DNA of 64,000 bases from Niebla homalea (Eukaryota; Ascomycota; Lecanoromycetes; Lecanorales; Ramalinaceae). Positions 20,712-33,627 of this stretch are shown here, in pieces; position 1 is the stretch's first letter, and each line of letters begins with the position of its first letter. The position numbers and the translations under genes are program-made. The notes below the pieces were generated by a model. It made no database searches. It saw only the letters and a list, made by a program, of their open reading frames with translations, and was not told the origin of the DNA. The stretch lies in assembly GCA_019925105.1 (NCBI GenBank), contig JAHGAU010000029.1:62001-126000 (forward strand), given 5' to 3'.

Positions 20712-22583
20712 CATCCCAGCACCATCTCCATCACCGAAAGATAAGCAATTGATTCTGAAAGAGGACTTGGCTAGGTATCCAACCACTTCACCGTCTTCTC
20801 CTCCCTAACATGCACAGATACCCCTACACCCACCTCTCTTCCCTCATCGCAACCCTCGCAAATGCATTACACCTTCCACTTCCACTTTCACTCACTCACT
20901 CACTACTCCGTCTGTTTCCCAGCTCCCTTTCTAAGTAAACATTAACTCCCATAATCCATAACACCGACCGGCACTTCGGCAGCATATCCCGCTTCGCTCC
21001 TTCGCATCCTCCTCCTCCTCCACCACCATATCGTCTCCCCTCCCCCCACTCTGTCCTCGAATTTCTCACCAACTATCATGTACATTCCCTCCCCCCCCAC
21101 ACCCCAACATCGTCCCTGTGCTCAAACCATTACTACACCTCGTTTACCCCTGCTGGCTCCATTACCTCCCCCTCGTCCGAGGTGGGGAAAACTCAGGAAC
21201 GAATTGGAGACCAGCGTACGCTTTACCTCTTCCTCCTCCTCCTCCCCCCTCTCTTCCCCTACCGTTGATACCACCATCCCTTTATACCATTCATCCATCA
21301 ATCCATCCATCCATCCATCCCCTACCGTTGATACCACCCTCCCACCATCCATCCATCCCTTCATCCATCAATCTGTCCAACCCTCCCCCATACCATCCAC
21401 CCCTCCCGCCCCGCACACATAACTCACATCGGGTGTGCGCGTGTGTGTGTTACAGCTGGACCCCAGCACTCCCCCCCCCTCGTTCCAGCGCCTCCTCCAA
21501 AGACCAAATACATAAGCAGTGATCGCAGGGATAATCGTATGGGCGTGGTCTGCGTACGTAGTCTGCGTGCGTGGTCTGCGTGCGTGGTCTGCGTGCGTAC
21601 GTGCGGGCGGGCGTGCAGGCGTCGGCTACCCTACCCTAATCTATCCTACCCCCTACCATTGATCCATCCATCCCACCATCCCTTCATCCATCTATCCCAC
21701 CATCCATCCTATCATACCATCACGTCTTCCCCACCTATCCCAACCCCGCCCCCTGCACACACGACCCACATTGTGTGAACGCTTATGTTCCACCCAGACG
21801 CCAGCCCCCCGCACCCCCCTCATTCACCGGCTCCCCCAAAAACCAGATACAAAGAAGCGATGATCGCAGGAATAGGCGTGCGGGCGTGGTCTGCGCGTGT
21901 CCAGCCCTCTACCCTACGCTAGTCTATCCTAGACTACCCTCCCCTCTGCGGAGCTAGCACAATCAGCCCCGGTGCGGAGATATTGAGATGGGGCGGGAGG
22001 AGGTGTTCCGTCCCATTATTCGATTCGGGGGGATTTTTGCTGATGAAGTGGGGGAGATGGAGAGGGAGAAGGAGGGAGAGAGAGAGAGGGTGAGAGTGAG
22101 GGAGAGAGAGGTTGAGAAGGGATAGAATGCAAAGGATCAGAGTTCAATGGTGTGAACACACTGGGGAGGGCCAAAATAATGGAGATGATGGATTCCCGTG
22201 AGCGCATTCGCTTTCATTACCAGAGGGGTGAATTCATTGTGGAATAGGGTTCCTGACATGTATTTTTTTGTTGAAGCTCTCTCTTGCTCTAAGAATACTC
22301 GTCTTTGTCTCTACCGCTACCAGCAACTTTAGGGCCATACTCCCTTTCCAGTCATCTTCTCAACAGACGCAGTCTCCTCTATCCTCCTCTCTTTCCACGA
22401 TTCTCCCATTACCGAGCGCTCGATAGCAATCCCACGACTCTCCTTTCTATTGCCTGTCATCTAACAAGACCATCGGACAATCAATCATACAAGTAGCAAA
22501 GCGAAGCTATGCACCAAAGTACAACGACCCCTATTACCCACACCATCACACAAGCCAACACTACGCCTGTCGAATTTGACGCG
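20712..22583. other. Intergenic simple-sequence region
   Basis: Dominated by C/T-rich and CCAT-type repeats (21230-21930, listed separately) and a G/A-rich stretch near 22040-22110. Open frames here encode only Pro/Ser/His-rich repeats of the DNA and are not genes. Confidence 0.6.
21230..21930. repeat. Compound minisatellite: (CCAT)n and GTGGTCTGCGTGC arrays in a duplicated block
   Basis: The motif cccctaccgttgataccacc occurs twice near 21255-21340 with CCAT runs after each, and a related copy lies near 21648-21720. Blocks at about 21440-21560 and 21770-21900 are related, sharing agcgatgatcgcagg or agtgatcgcagg followed by gggcgtggtctgcg. Between them lies a tandem run of gtggtctgcgtgc (21548-21600). 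It looks like an older duplication of about 330 bp overlaid with simple repeats. Confidence 0.6.
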
Positions 22584-25500
22584 CTAAGCTTCCTCCATTC
22601 TGGCATTCCTCCCCATCCCCCCTCCATGGCCGCTTTCACCAACTTCCTTTGCCTCCTGCTGATGCGATGGAAACTCCTTCACTGCTGGGTGCTGAGAAGC
22701 GGAGTCCTTCGCTCCTGGATACGAGGAAAATTGCTTTACCCCCTGCTGCTGCTGCTGAACTGCGAAGCCCTTTGCACCCGCGGGATGCTGCTCAGACGCA
22801 TATCTCCTTGATCCCTGCTGTTGAGACGTGGAACCTTTCGCCCCCTGCTGTTGCGAAGTGATGCCCTTGGGGCCCAGCTGCTGCACTAGGCGCTGCTGTT
22901 GCGTACCGCGGCCCTTCTCTATAGTAGGGGAACCACCAGAGTTCTCAAGTTGCTTCGAGAGCTTCTCAATGAGGGTATCCGCCGGGTCCGACCCCTTGTC
23001 ATCAGTGACGTTCCCGCTACGTTGATAGGAACGTAGGAGGCTCTCAATCTTTGCTCGCATGGTACCGACGCCGCTGGAAAACAATGTGGTAGGGTACCCG
23101 GCGGATTGCGTCAGCGAAGAGACCTCATCCTTGTCGGTGGGATGAGTAATATGGTCCGAATATGAGGCAGTCGTGGCATTTCGATTGTTACCGAAGACGG
23201 CCAGTGAGGCCGTTTGATCCCCTTTGGCAAAGTACATGGACGACAACAATTCTGTCATCTCAATAGAGGAATGATGCGACGGCCCATACGCGTGACGAAC
23301 GTTGTGGAGGATATCTTGAGCGAGATCGATGGCTGAGTCGGCGTGGTTGTGATAGAAACGTACATCTGCCAGGCCGTGACCCATCTTGACAATGAGATCC
23401 TGGCTGGGAAGGCCACGACGCTGTCGAGACATCCAAATCTTGGTGAGGAGCCACTTGGCACCCGTTAGTGTGGGTTAAGATGTCTCACGTGTCACGACTC
23501 ACCTCTAGGTCCTCGAAATTCTCTTGCTGTCCTAGTACCGATGCGAGTTCTAAAAGATGGTCAATGGCAATGTTGTCCAGAGTCAGCTGTCTCTCCCGAC
23601 ACATTTGCAGTAGCGCGTGCATGATCTTCTTGCCAACACCCATCACCTGCGAGGAGAGCCTGGAGTTCGAAGCGTTTTGGGGATTAAGCCCTCCCAAAGC
23701 TGAAGCAAGCTGGAAGCCTTGCTCAATCATCGACTCAGAGCTGTATGCGTCCACGTAGGTGCTGAAGTCAAAGTCGGGTCTAAAGATGTCAAGCACGCCT
23801 TGTAGATCATCTTGTGAGAGAAGTGCTTTGACATGGCTTGCAATAGCGGCACAGCTTAGATGTGGGAGGTCAGCATCTGGTCGTTGGGTACTCAATATCT
23901 GCAGCAACACCAAGAAGAAGCCGATCGGCGTCTGTGTGCCCAAAGGAAACGATGCTCCATAATTCTTCATGAAGACGTCATACAGCTGCCTCTCGAGCCA
24001 TGCATTCGAAGCTACCCTACGTCCATTCAGTAGCGCCCATAATTTGGCTCCGGAGACAAGGGCAGGTCCAGCGAAGGATGTCTGCCCCTTCAATTCCTGG
24101 AATGAGCGCCAAAAGCCCGACTCTAGCAAAGCTTGTGAGTGTGTGTTGGCAAAACTCATCATTGTTCCAGTCATCCTAGTCTCAAAGGCTGTCAAAAATA
24201 GGAGCGATGAAGCCAGGGATGGACGGACAGCTCTCTGGTTTGATGCTGCGTCCGAGGGTGATTCGGAGAACATTGACTTCCCTCGAAGGTCGTTGACAAG
24301 ATCAGCAGCCTCAGAAGCCAGATCACAATCAAGATACCACGACGCCAAAGTGAGGGCAGCTTCGTGAAGTGTCGTTGGCTCCGTCTCCGACTCCCAGATT
24401 GTTGTCATGGCCTCCTGAAGCTGCTCAATGGCTTCCTGATTGGCATTCGGCGTGCTCGCCTTGGTTAGGAGATAAACCCAAGATCCTAGGCTCGTGAGTG
24501 TGTGAGCTGAAATGTATCCAAATTGTGCAAAACATCGGTGATACTCGTTCCGGGAAACTTCGGTTGCTCTTGAAAGCCGATCAAGAGTCATCGGCTCTTT
24601 TAGTCGTCTCCTATAGTATGTCAACAATGCTGACTTTGCTGATTCCACGAAGGAAATCAGATCGACCCGTGAAGTGGAGTCAATCTCTCCGTATTCGTCA
24701 TAGATATGCTCGTAAATTCGGAGCGCGTTTTCACTGTTGCTCTCTACGCTCTCCCAGCTTCCAGCGAGCATCAAAGCGGCATCGATTGAGGCAACATCTT
24801 GATCTTCGAAAGCAGACTCGCAACGTTGCCGATACTCCTCCGCCAGCTGATGTAAGGTCTGAGTTTGGGCTCCCATGTGGCTGTCTAAGAGCTGAGAATA
24901 ATCCCTGAACAATTTCTTGCCTGTCTCACGACGTATGCCGTAGTCACGGCCTTTGTGCAAGAATGTCTGCCAAAGACTGTCGTAGACTTCGCGCGCCTGG
25001 TTCCAGTCCTTGCGTCCGCGGTGTATGACGAGCAAGGCTTTCAATGCTGGGATTGCGCGTTGATCCTGATATTCTGGCTGCTCAAGGCAAATGGCAATTC
25101 GCTGGAAATGATGAACAGCATTGTCCACTTGTCCATCTTGCAAGCAACTACTGGCAAGTTTGTACGAAGTCTCAATGGTGAGTGGGTTCTCCTCTCCTCG
25201 AGTCAACAGATAATAGCTGACCAAACTCTGAAGTGTTTCGTTCGTTTTGTCGACTTGCCCTAGGCGCTCGTAGATGCGAAGAGCTTCCTGTGCAGCTTTG
25301 CTCGTCACGTCTGAATCGCTGACCGCAGGATCCTGAGCAAGCTGGACGATTCTTTGGTATATCAATCCAGCCATCCCAGGCTCTTGAGTCTTCTCGTGAC
25401 CTTCAGCGGCCGACATGGCAAGGTCTTGAAGTCCGGGCATAGACAAGTCTCCATCAATGACGTTACTAGACTCATTTATCACGGCAGGCCAAGCAATACG

Positions 25501-26889
25501 TAGAAGAGCATTAGCGACTGTCTTGACTTCGCCCCATTGGCCTTGGCTTGCATAGCCCTTTGAAAGAGACCGGCAAAGCTCGACAAGAGATTTATCCGGG
25601 ACTGCTGCCTGGTCCGAAACCTGCGCATCAAACATACGTCGAGCGGCGACTTCGACATTTACCGGCAAGGTTGATGCTGGAGGGAGGTTTCGTAGGGACT
25701 CACGTATCCCAGCATCCACCAAGGCTTGAAGAGAATGCACAGTGTATGAATTCGGATCCTGTGCCCTTAGCGAATCCAAGGAACATTGCAAAGCACCCAT
25801 AGAGACGTGGGAGAGGCTCAGTTTCTTAGCCATATCCGCAATTCTGATCAATAGTTCGCTCGATATCCACTCGTCTTGCCGACTCTCAATCGACGACCAA
25901 AGAACAAGGAGGACGTTACGGGCCTCTTCACCGCGGTTGTAAGTCATGAGGAAGTCGGCGTACTGCATGCCAACATTGATCAGGCCTTCAACATGATCGG
26001 TGCCCTCAAAATTCTTGTTTGCTGACGCAATGCCATGCCAAAGATCGAGGTAAACTAATTCAGCACCCAGGATATCTTCGCGCGTGATGCAAGCATCAGC
26101 TCGGAGCAACGACAATTTGATCTTCCGAGGGTCGGTGGCGTCACAACACTCCAGAATGTTGTTCAGACGCTCCCAAGAAATGAGCTGTAAAAAGTCTGCC
26201 AGTGGAAGCTTCTTGCCATCAAATCCAGGCAAATTATCGGGTAGATCACGTATGACGGTTTCGGCAAATCGGTGACTCAGCCCATATGGACTATCGGTGC
26301 CCTCGTAGATCTCGAAAGCAGGTGGTATCATGCCACCCCGAGTGTCTTTTGCGTTCTCAGCCTCGACTGCACATATCTCGGACTGAGACTGCGGTGTATG
26401 CCTGCTAGGTCGCTGCAGCTCCGCGGTGGCAGGAGTGAGGCTTGCCGATGCACCAGGAGCAGTAGGGAATCGACGTGAGAGGTTCATGGTTGGTCGATAT
26501 GATGGCTGCGGGTTGTTTGCGAAGGCAGCTGGAGCAGCATGAGAGGCCCCGCTATGGTTGGAGATGCCTGCAGCGTGGGAACTCCCGGCATTGGGAAAAG
26601 TGCCGGTAGTGTCTGATGTTGCCGCAGCGTTGGAAGTCCCACCAGCATAAAACATGCCACCAGCGTTGGAGCTGCCACCAGCATGAGAAATACCACCAAC
26701 GTTGGAGAAATCGCCAGCATTAGAGCCCCCAGCCGTATTGGAAGTGTCGGTAATATTGATACTGGGACCCCTCGATGAGTCGGGGAATGGTACAATCCGC
26801 TCTGAGAGGTCTTGGTCAGCTTCACAAGGCAGGCGAGTCGCAGCGGACGACTGAGACCTACTTTGCGGGCCCAACTTGAAGCCAACCAT
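22584..26889 (-). CDS. Large TPR-like repeat protein of unknown function
   Basis: Two exons, 26889-23503 and 23453-22584 (intron 23454-23502, 49 nt, with an ACTAAC branch site), give 1418 residues. The first ~150 residues are Ser/Gly/Ala-rich, including an imperfect repeat of about eight residues (SNVGGISHAGGSSNAGG). From about 220 to 1150 the protein is a helical array with TPR-like spacing, for example LRIYERLGQVDKTNETLQSL followed by SYKLASSCLQDGQVDNAVHH. The C-terminus is a low-complexity Gln-rich tail with repeats such as AKGSTSQQQG and AKGFAVQQQQQG. No enzyme domain, signal peptide or membrane segment is seen. TPR arrays usually mediate protein contacts, so a scaffold role is a reasonable inference. 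The coding call is strong because of length and clean splicing; the function is unknown. Confidence 0.85.
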
Positions 26890-27431
26890 GATGGTGAATC
26901 ACTGGAGTAAGGGGTTGAGGGGAGGAGTGATGCAGGCCCGAATCTTAGGAATAGCAAAGGTCAGGGGGAAGTAACAGCAGGTGAATTAAGGTTCTTTCAA
27001 GCTTGAATAGGATGCACGAACGAGTATGAAGGGTTACTGTGATTACGGTGATGGATTCGAAGATGGAAAGAATAACAAAGTGGAAGAAGGAAAACAAGAG
27101 GGTGGGAAGTTTTTCGCTTTTCCGTCATGACAATTCCCTGTTTTGGACATCTGGAGGGAAGGTGCGCCTGCCTCTCCAGCTCCTACCTGAAAAGTCGGGC
27201 CGTTACCATGGCTTTATCTGCCAAAATCATGATTGAACAGTTGTGATGGAAGGAGAGAAAGCTCACGTCCTAGGTCCCCGTGAAGGCTGAGCGGGTTTGC
27301 AGGGTCAACAAGCTTTTTATGGGCATCAGTGGTAACGTAGCAGGCATTTATGATTGAAGGAAAGTCGTAAAAGATCTCTACGCTTCTGCATTCAGTCATG
27401 ACAGCGTTCCATGATTCACTTGCCAGAGAAC
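26890..27431. other. Intergenic region, TPR-gene promoter and NmrA 3' side
   Basis: No gene supported. It should hold the promoter of the minus-strand TPR gene and the end of the NmrA-like transcript. Nothing distinctive seen. Confidence 0.45.
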
Positions 27432-28564
27432 CTAGAATTTCGTCGACTTGCCCAGGAACTCTGCGAGCGTTGTCAACTTCTCATCAAGCAACTACAACAC
27501 ACCGAACGTCGTTAGCCCCGTCTGCCTTGTAGATTTGGCAGTAACATTGTCCGATGGTGGCCTTGAACTCACCGAGTGGGACCAATCCAGGCTCCTCTTG
27601 CCATAGTATCCAAATTCATTCATGAACGCCATGTTCTCATACAACTCTTCCTGAATATACTGAGGCATGCCCGCCTTTGCCAGAGCGCCCATGTAAGTGT
27701 CCTTGTCAATTTGCACGAACTGGACTTGTGCCCCCTTCTTGGCTTCTTTGAAAGCTTGGACCACATCTTCAGGCGTGCTGTAGGCGGTAGCACCGAGAAC
27801 GTTCTTGCCCAACACCTCGTCTCTTTTCATGACCATTGCTTTGACGAATTTGCCCGAGTCGTCTGCACTGTCGAAGAAAGGGATAGGTGTGGTAGGTGGG
27901 AAGGGCATGGCCATAGTGTAGGTGGGAGGGGCCTGGTCATCGGGGCGGAAAGAGGATTCGAGATTCGACATGAAGAAGCCAGGCATGAAGAAGGAGGCCG
28001 GGATGCCCAATGAACGGATGTAGGCCTCAATGGCGGCTTTGGAGTCGAAGTGGTAGACATTCTTGTATTTGCCGTTGGTGAGTTCGTTGACGTTGAGGAG
28101 AGTGGAGAAGATGAGGTGTTGGATGTTCTCTTCCTGGAGATATTCAGCATTCAAGTGCTGCCCTTGGATGCCTAGAAGCGCCCACCTTTGCAGCGTCTGC
28201 AATGTTCTTGCCCTGCTGGATCTCGAGCTTATCATCCATCTTTTCCCAGTAGTTGGTCACGGCAAAGACGCTATGAGCGCCTTTGAAGGCGGATTTGAGG
28301 GAGGCTTTGTCGTTTGTATCGCCCTGATACCAAATCATCAGCACCTCAAGGCGTTACGAACCGTTATGACATGGACAGACGTACCGCAACACATTCGACA
28401 CCTTTCTCGGCCAGTGCCTTTGCCTTACCGCTGGCCGGATCGCGAGTGATGCCCCTCAGCTTGAACTCCTGAGACGCTTTCGCATCAGCAAGAATGGACC
28501 TGACGACGCTGCCGCCCTGATTGCCGGTCGCTCCGAAGACAACGAAGATCTTCTTGGCTGCCAT
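27432..28564 (-). CDS. NmrA-like NAD(P)-binding protein
   Basis: Four exons, 28564-28385, 28323-28186, 28133-27573 and 27491-27432 (introns 61, 52 and 81 nt), give 312 residues, the usual length for this family. The N-terminus carries a Rossmann motif GxxGxxG (FGATGNQGG, glycines 11, 14 and 17), followed by the NmrA pattern GDTNDKASLKSAFKGAHSVF, QHLIFSTLLNV and SFFMPGFFMSN. The last exon was chosen because the reading after the acceptor at 27492 gives LDEKLTTLAEF, the usual family ending. NmrA-like proteins are atypical short-chain dehydrogenases that mostly lack the Tyr-x3-Lys active site and act as redox sensors or regulators. No Tyr-x3-Lys pair is seen at the standard place. A TATA-like element lies about 170 bp upstream of the ATG. 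Confidence 0.92.
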
Positions 28565-29490
28565 AGTCGATGTTGGCTCTTAGATTATGGTCTGTGATTG
28601 AGTATGACAAATTGCGTCTGCTTGAGGAGGAATTGGAGGCTCGAGGGTCTGATTGTAATCTGTATCTTTGACGCAGATGTGGTAAGTGAAGTAGCTGTAG
28701 GATTGCTGAGGTTGAAAGCGGCATCATCCTCCTCTATATACCCCGCCCATTAGGCCTCGAACCCCCCACCCCTTCTTGAAGCACTGATCCTGCCAAGACA
28801 GCCATGCCCATTGAGTCATGGTCTTTATGGTGTTATTCAGCCATTGTCGTAGCGTCGGGTCCGAGATCAAAGGGCCCATGCGTGGGGAAATCTGCTTCTG
28901 GTCTAGGATGAATGACCAAGGAGGAAAAGGTCTGTGATTGGTTGAAAGTCTTGCTGCGGGGAGCTTCAATTTGTCAGCGATGAGCAAGCTAACACTTTGT
29001 AGAGCTAGTCCTATCTAAAGCTGGCGCAATCTCTCTCGCCTGCAACCGGCCTCCAGGCGTAGCGAAACGGTCGAAACGAGACATCATGCAACAATGCAAT
29101 AATAGTTCCATGGAATGGCAGGAAGAGCCGATGGAGCCGGCCTCTCATCAGCTGTTCCCCCAAATTCTTGTAAGGCGGGTTGAAACGTGGCTGGATTCCC
29201 TGCGAGAATGGATCGAAACGCACGAAGCGTAACATGCGCCGTGGACAATGGTGCTCGCAATGAGCAGGTGATATGTGTTGGTGATATGGGTAATGAATGG
29301 TAACGGCCCTGGGCCCTAAAACCCATGCAGCAAATGCGACTGTGGACCAAAGTCTTTTTTTGAACTCGAGGCATTCCATTTCGTTTCACATAGAACTAGG
29401 AATAGAAACAGTCTTGAACCCAACAGTGATCCTCATCATCCTCCAAACACCCGTGTCCCCACGCCTCACCAAAGACTTTCATTGCCCCAG
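28565..29490. other. Intergenic region upstream of the NmrA-like gene
   Basis: Contains the NmrA promoter with a TATA-like site at 28733-28741. The rest shows only short open frames without motifs. Confidence 0.45.
28733..28741 (-). promoter_or_regulatory. TATA-like element of the NmrA-like gene
   Basis: The minus strand reads gtatatagagg about 170 bp upstream of the NmrA-like ATG at 28564, within the usual range for a fungal core promoter with a leader. Motif match only. Confidence 0.4.
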
Positions 29491-30560
29491 TTAAGCCACC
29501 GCCACCGGATCCACCTCCGCCGCCGCATTCTGGCAGGGTTCGGCATTATACCCCAATTGATTGCCACTCGCCGAGTACCCCTGCACGTCCTGATAGACCC
29601 CCTGGAACGCGCCCGCCCCCGGCTCGACGAGCGTCACGCTCCCTTGCCTAAACACCTCATCCGTGAAGGTGAAATTGAAAAAGATGGGGTTGCGCTGGCA
29701 GAGCTGATTCGTCAGGATCAGTGGCTGGCTGATAAATTCGTGGAACGTGTGCGCGGGGAATTGCGGGGTGGTGCTGCTGAAGAAATCCGCGTCGGCGACC
29801 TCCTCAATAACGCCGGGGCCGGAGATGGGGTTGGGGACGATAACCTCTTTGAACTGCGTGATGAACTCCGGGTTGGAGCCGGAGATGAGCTCGTAGGGCG
29901 CGTTGTTGGGGACGAACTCGGCAACGAAGAGGGGAGTGCCGCCAAGGGTAGCTACCAGGGCTGTTTGGGAAGTTGGGACGTCAGTACTCCAGGGCCATCG
30001 AACGAGGTGGTGAGCGTGGCTGCTGCTGCTTACCAGGCACTGATGCAGATATGTCCGCCCCGTTGAAGCCGCCCACGAATTGTCTGACGGAGAAGAGGAA
30101 GGGCGTTTTCCCATCGCTCAGACGATCGACGTAGGGTACTTGAATGCTGCCGCCGAGGAGGTCCTTGGGTAGCTGGAGAGCGGACATGCGGATATCGCTC
30201 TGGAGCGTACTCGACACCAGGAGCGGGAATTTGCCTGCGGGGAAGCCATTAGGGAAGAGGCTTGTGTCGTTGGTGGGTAGCGGCAGCAAGTTGTATGGCT
30301 TCACTGCCTTTGCAACGGCAGCTTGATCGGCAGGAATGATGAAGAAGGCTGGACTGAATCAGCATGGTTCATGATCAATGGTCGCCTGCTCGCCATGACG
30401 GCCATGACCTACTGCCATTGATACAAGTGCTACGAATGTTTTGGTTGTTGAGGAAGAGCTGATTGGGGCAGTTGGTACCCTGGCCAAGCGATGGAGCTGC
30501 AAGGCACAGAAGCACAGTGCAGTAGGTCAGGAACGTATGTAATGCAGCGATGCGAGACAT
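29491..30560 (-). CDS. Secreted protein of unknown family
   Basis: Three exons, 30560-30413, 30348-30034 and 29960-29491 (introns 64 and 73 nt), give 310 residues. The N-terminus is a classical signal peptide: basic start, hydrophobic core LTYCTVLLCLAA and small residues before QGTNC, with cleavage expected near residue 25. The mature part contains NQNIRSTCING, a PFLFSVRQFVGGFNGADISA block and a Phe/Thr/Asn-rich C-terminal half (FFNFTFTDEVF) with NFT and NDT sequons. There are four cysteines in the mature protein and no transmembrane or GPI signal. No catalytic motif is recognised. The first acceptor was placed at 30349 because the nearer AG gives a frame with an early stop. An extracellular role (enzyme, wall protein or effector) is possible but cannot be chosen from sequence alone. 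Confidence 0.8.
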
Positions 30561-31615
30561 GTCGGTCGTATTGAGAGAGAAAAAATATGATTGAACCAAA
30601 AGGTAGGCTGACTTGCAGAGTATGGAATGGCAATGTAGGATGACTGCAGGCACCTTTATGTATTCTTGAAGTCCTGCTCCTTCTCCCCCAACTCCGAAGG
30701 CAATTGCGCCTCAGCATCACATCTAAGCGGGTACGGCGCCATCATCGTCATGGAAAGTCTTCCAGATTGGGTAATAGCTACTCCCAATCCTGCAAATACT
30801 GATCTTTGGGGACGCCGAGCCTTCATCTTCTGACGAATGACATACTTGGAACCGCACTTCTGACTTCAGGCGACCTGGAGACGACCCCAAGTTCAAGGGA
30901 CATCCTGGAATGCTGCTTGGATATTAATATCGGAGACTAAGCGGTGACTGCCGTGAAGATCGACTTTCTGTGTTTTGGTCAAGGATTGGGTCATTATTTG
31001 GGTGCCGTAAATGCGTGGAGATGCTCGGCCGACGATCTGCAGGTAAAAGTCCAATTTCCATGTCGCCTTTTGACGAGCCTCCGTGCCACGAAATGACTGC
31101 TTAGAGGGTGTATCCAGTTCAGATCTGGTAAATAAAATCCGATTGGCGAGAGAATTGCCGTAGATATGGTACAGACATTACAGGACAGTGATAGACCCAA
31201 GACATGTGGCATCTGCATCGCTAGAGGTGCTGAAGCCAGAACATGCATGACCTCGACCACACGATCAAGTCCTGTGGCCGTCGAATGAGAAGCGATTGGG
31301 TCCTATGAAAGACAAATGAGAAAGTCTAAGGGCCGTGAAAGACCTCTCGATCGGGCAGGCCCGTACATATCCACGTGAAATTTCAATGCTAGAGGACGTG
31401 GCTCCCTGGGCAAGCTTTTGCGTCTTCACCATCATTGCTAGTCTCTGTCATCTCGGCAATCGATTGGTGGTGGCAATGACAGCGGCGGCCCGGTTTTCGG
31501 TGGAGTTTGGTCACAGTGAATGGTGGGTGGACATAATCAGGACGACCTTCAACACTGGCTGAATTCCTCAGAAAAGGTGTGGGTTATTCGGCTATCCGGA
31601 TCTTCTCCCTGCAAC
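30561..31615. other. Intergenic region, nothing recognised
   Basis: Contains the promoter of the secreted-protein gene and the 3' side of the ferric reductase. Short open frames near 31.3-31.6 kb have no recognisable motif. Confidence 0.45.
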
Positions 31616-33627
31616 TTAAATACTCCAGCTGGCAGCGTATGCATCCAAATTCCTTCCTCTTCCCTTGATGTGCCTGCATGCTTCATTTGCCACAGAGATG
31701 AAAGGATTGGGCCCACTGATATAGACCCAGCATCTCTCCCTCTCCTGATCTTTCAAGATACCCCAGAGTTCCGTTGGGAGATCGACTCGCTCCCTTTGCC
31801 CCCCAGTCAGAAATCTGCGCAATTCCAGCCCATGAGCCATGGGTTCCAGAAACGGCAGCGCAATATTGTCCTCGGCTCTGACGCTCCAAATGATGATGCA
31901 CCTCTTCCACCTAGGCCGAGATTGTGTCTCCGTCCGATCTGATGAAGGGGTATCGGGTGAGGCAACGTGATTGAAAGCGGAAGCAATCGCCAAGGCGCCA
32001 CTGATGCCCGTGCCGGCCACCATGCAAACCACGGTGTCGTAGCGGTGCGGATCGGCTGGCGAGAAGTAGGGACCTTCGAGCCTGAGCGAAACAGAAACGC
32101 TGTGTAGGTCACTCGCCAGCGAGCCTTCTTTCAGTTTTTCGGCCAATCTACTGTCTCCATCTGTCTCGTTCTCATCAGGCTTCGCTTTTTGATCCGCTAG
32201 GGCCGCAAGTTTCGCAGTCCATTGCACAGATCGTATCCGATTCTTCTTGCCGCGCAAGAGGCGGCGATAGATTGGTAAGGGTGCCACTATCTGGTCAATT
32301 GCCGGTGCTGGCAACGGCTTGCCTTGCCTTCTGAAGAGAAATTGAATGGGGAAGTCGTCGTCCAAAGGGTGTGTGGCGTTGTTACGGGAAGCCAGATGAG
32401 TTATTGTGGTGAACGGGTGTAGTTCGCGGATAGATGAATTGGCGTGGTGGAGGTAGAAGTGGGTAAGGGGGGAGCGACAGGAGCAGCCCGTGAGGCGGGA
32501 ACGAGGTAGCGGCACTGTCACACTGATGGAGCCATGTCAGTAGGGTAGGGTGTGTCATTCTGTTGGCCTCACGCTCACCAATACCAGCCTTTGCCCAAGG
32601 CGGCGATTGTACCATCGAGGTTGCGTCGAAGCTCATGAAGACGCATGCCCCAATCCAAGACCCACATGGCGAGGCCAGGAGAGGTGCAGTAAAACATGGT
32701 GCTAGCATGGAGGCAGATTATGGTGACCATCAGGATGCTAAAGAGATGGGTGAAGTAGAAGAGATTGAAGTTGCCAGCCCGGACTCGAGGGAGGGTGGTG
32801 ATAGACAGGGCAAGCATGATGAGGGCGGCAAAGCATCCAGTGAAGATGAGCGAGGCTCGCCAAATTCCCAGAGATGAAGTGTTGCCTGGCCATGTCTCTG
32901 AATGTTCGTAGGTGGGATTCAAGACGGGGATCACCTTGCGCAAAGCTGCCGAGAGGTTGTTGAAGACAGCAACCCAGGAGGCATAAAGAAGGCCATGGAT
33001 TGTGACGAGGATGAAGAGGGTGTATGCAGTGAAGGTGTGGTTTGTCAATGTGGTCGAGACGGAGATCTTGAAGAAGGAGGCGAGCGCACTGTGCCTTGAG
33101 ATGGGCAGCAGGACCATGCCCATGGTGATATCGCACACATGCCCCGTGAGCGCCACTGCTGCCAGCCTGTTTCCACCGCGAGTGATTCCACCTGCATGGT
33201 TTCTGTCATTGAAGTAATCCCTCAAGCGAATCCACCACACTCCCACTACGATGCCATAGAGCACAACAATCCAAGCGACCATCAGAGCACCACCCAAGGA
33301 AATCCTTTTCTCAAGCAATGGAAGTTTTCGAGTGGTCAGGCACCTTGCAAGTACTTTCTGCATCTCTGGGTGAAAGGCACGCACAGCCAAAAAGGTGATG
33401 GCCAGTGACAGCCATGCGTACCAGATGACGACATGGAGACGTGCCTGGAGTGGAAAGAGCCATTCTCCACAGGTGCCGGCATAACAGTGATGATTGGATC
33501 GAAAGGTCAGACCTATGGAGAGACCAAAAGTGATGACCAGACTTCCAGCGAGCGGCCACAGACAGGTTCGTGGAGTAATGCGAGTGCCTCGTTTGGGCGG
33601 CAATACATCAGGATCCTTTGCAGCCAT
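31616..33627 (-). CDS. Ferric reductase (FRE/NOX-type flavocytochrome)
   Basis: Two exons, 33627-32579 and 32522-31616 (intron 32523-32578, 56 nt), give 651 residues. The membrane part has the bis-heme histidine pairs H197/H211 (NHTFTAYTLFILVTIHG) and H294/H307 (THLFSILMVTIICLHA). The FAD signature HPFT is at 385-388, followed by the NAD(P)H-binding parts GPYF, VAGTGISGA and a C-terminal SGP block. Electrons from NADPH cross the membrane to reduce extracellular ferric or cupric ions before uptake. The open frame extends in phase upstream of the chosen ATG without another ATG, through an Asn/Ser-rich stretch. The region between the last helices and the HPFT motif is less typical than in yeast Fre proteins. 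No iron permease or oxidase gene lies beside it in the window. Confidence 0.93.

Noticed and set aside
21078..21957. Several Pro/Ser/His-rich plus-strand frames
   Set aside because: They translate CCAT and C-rich minisatellite DNA; no start context or domain.
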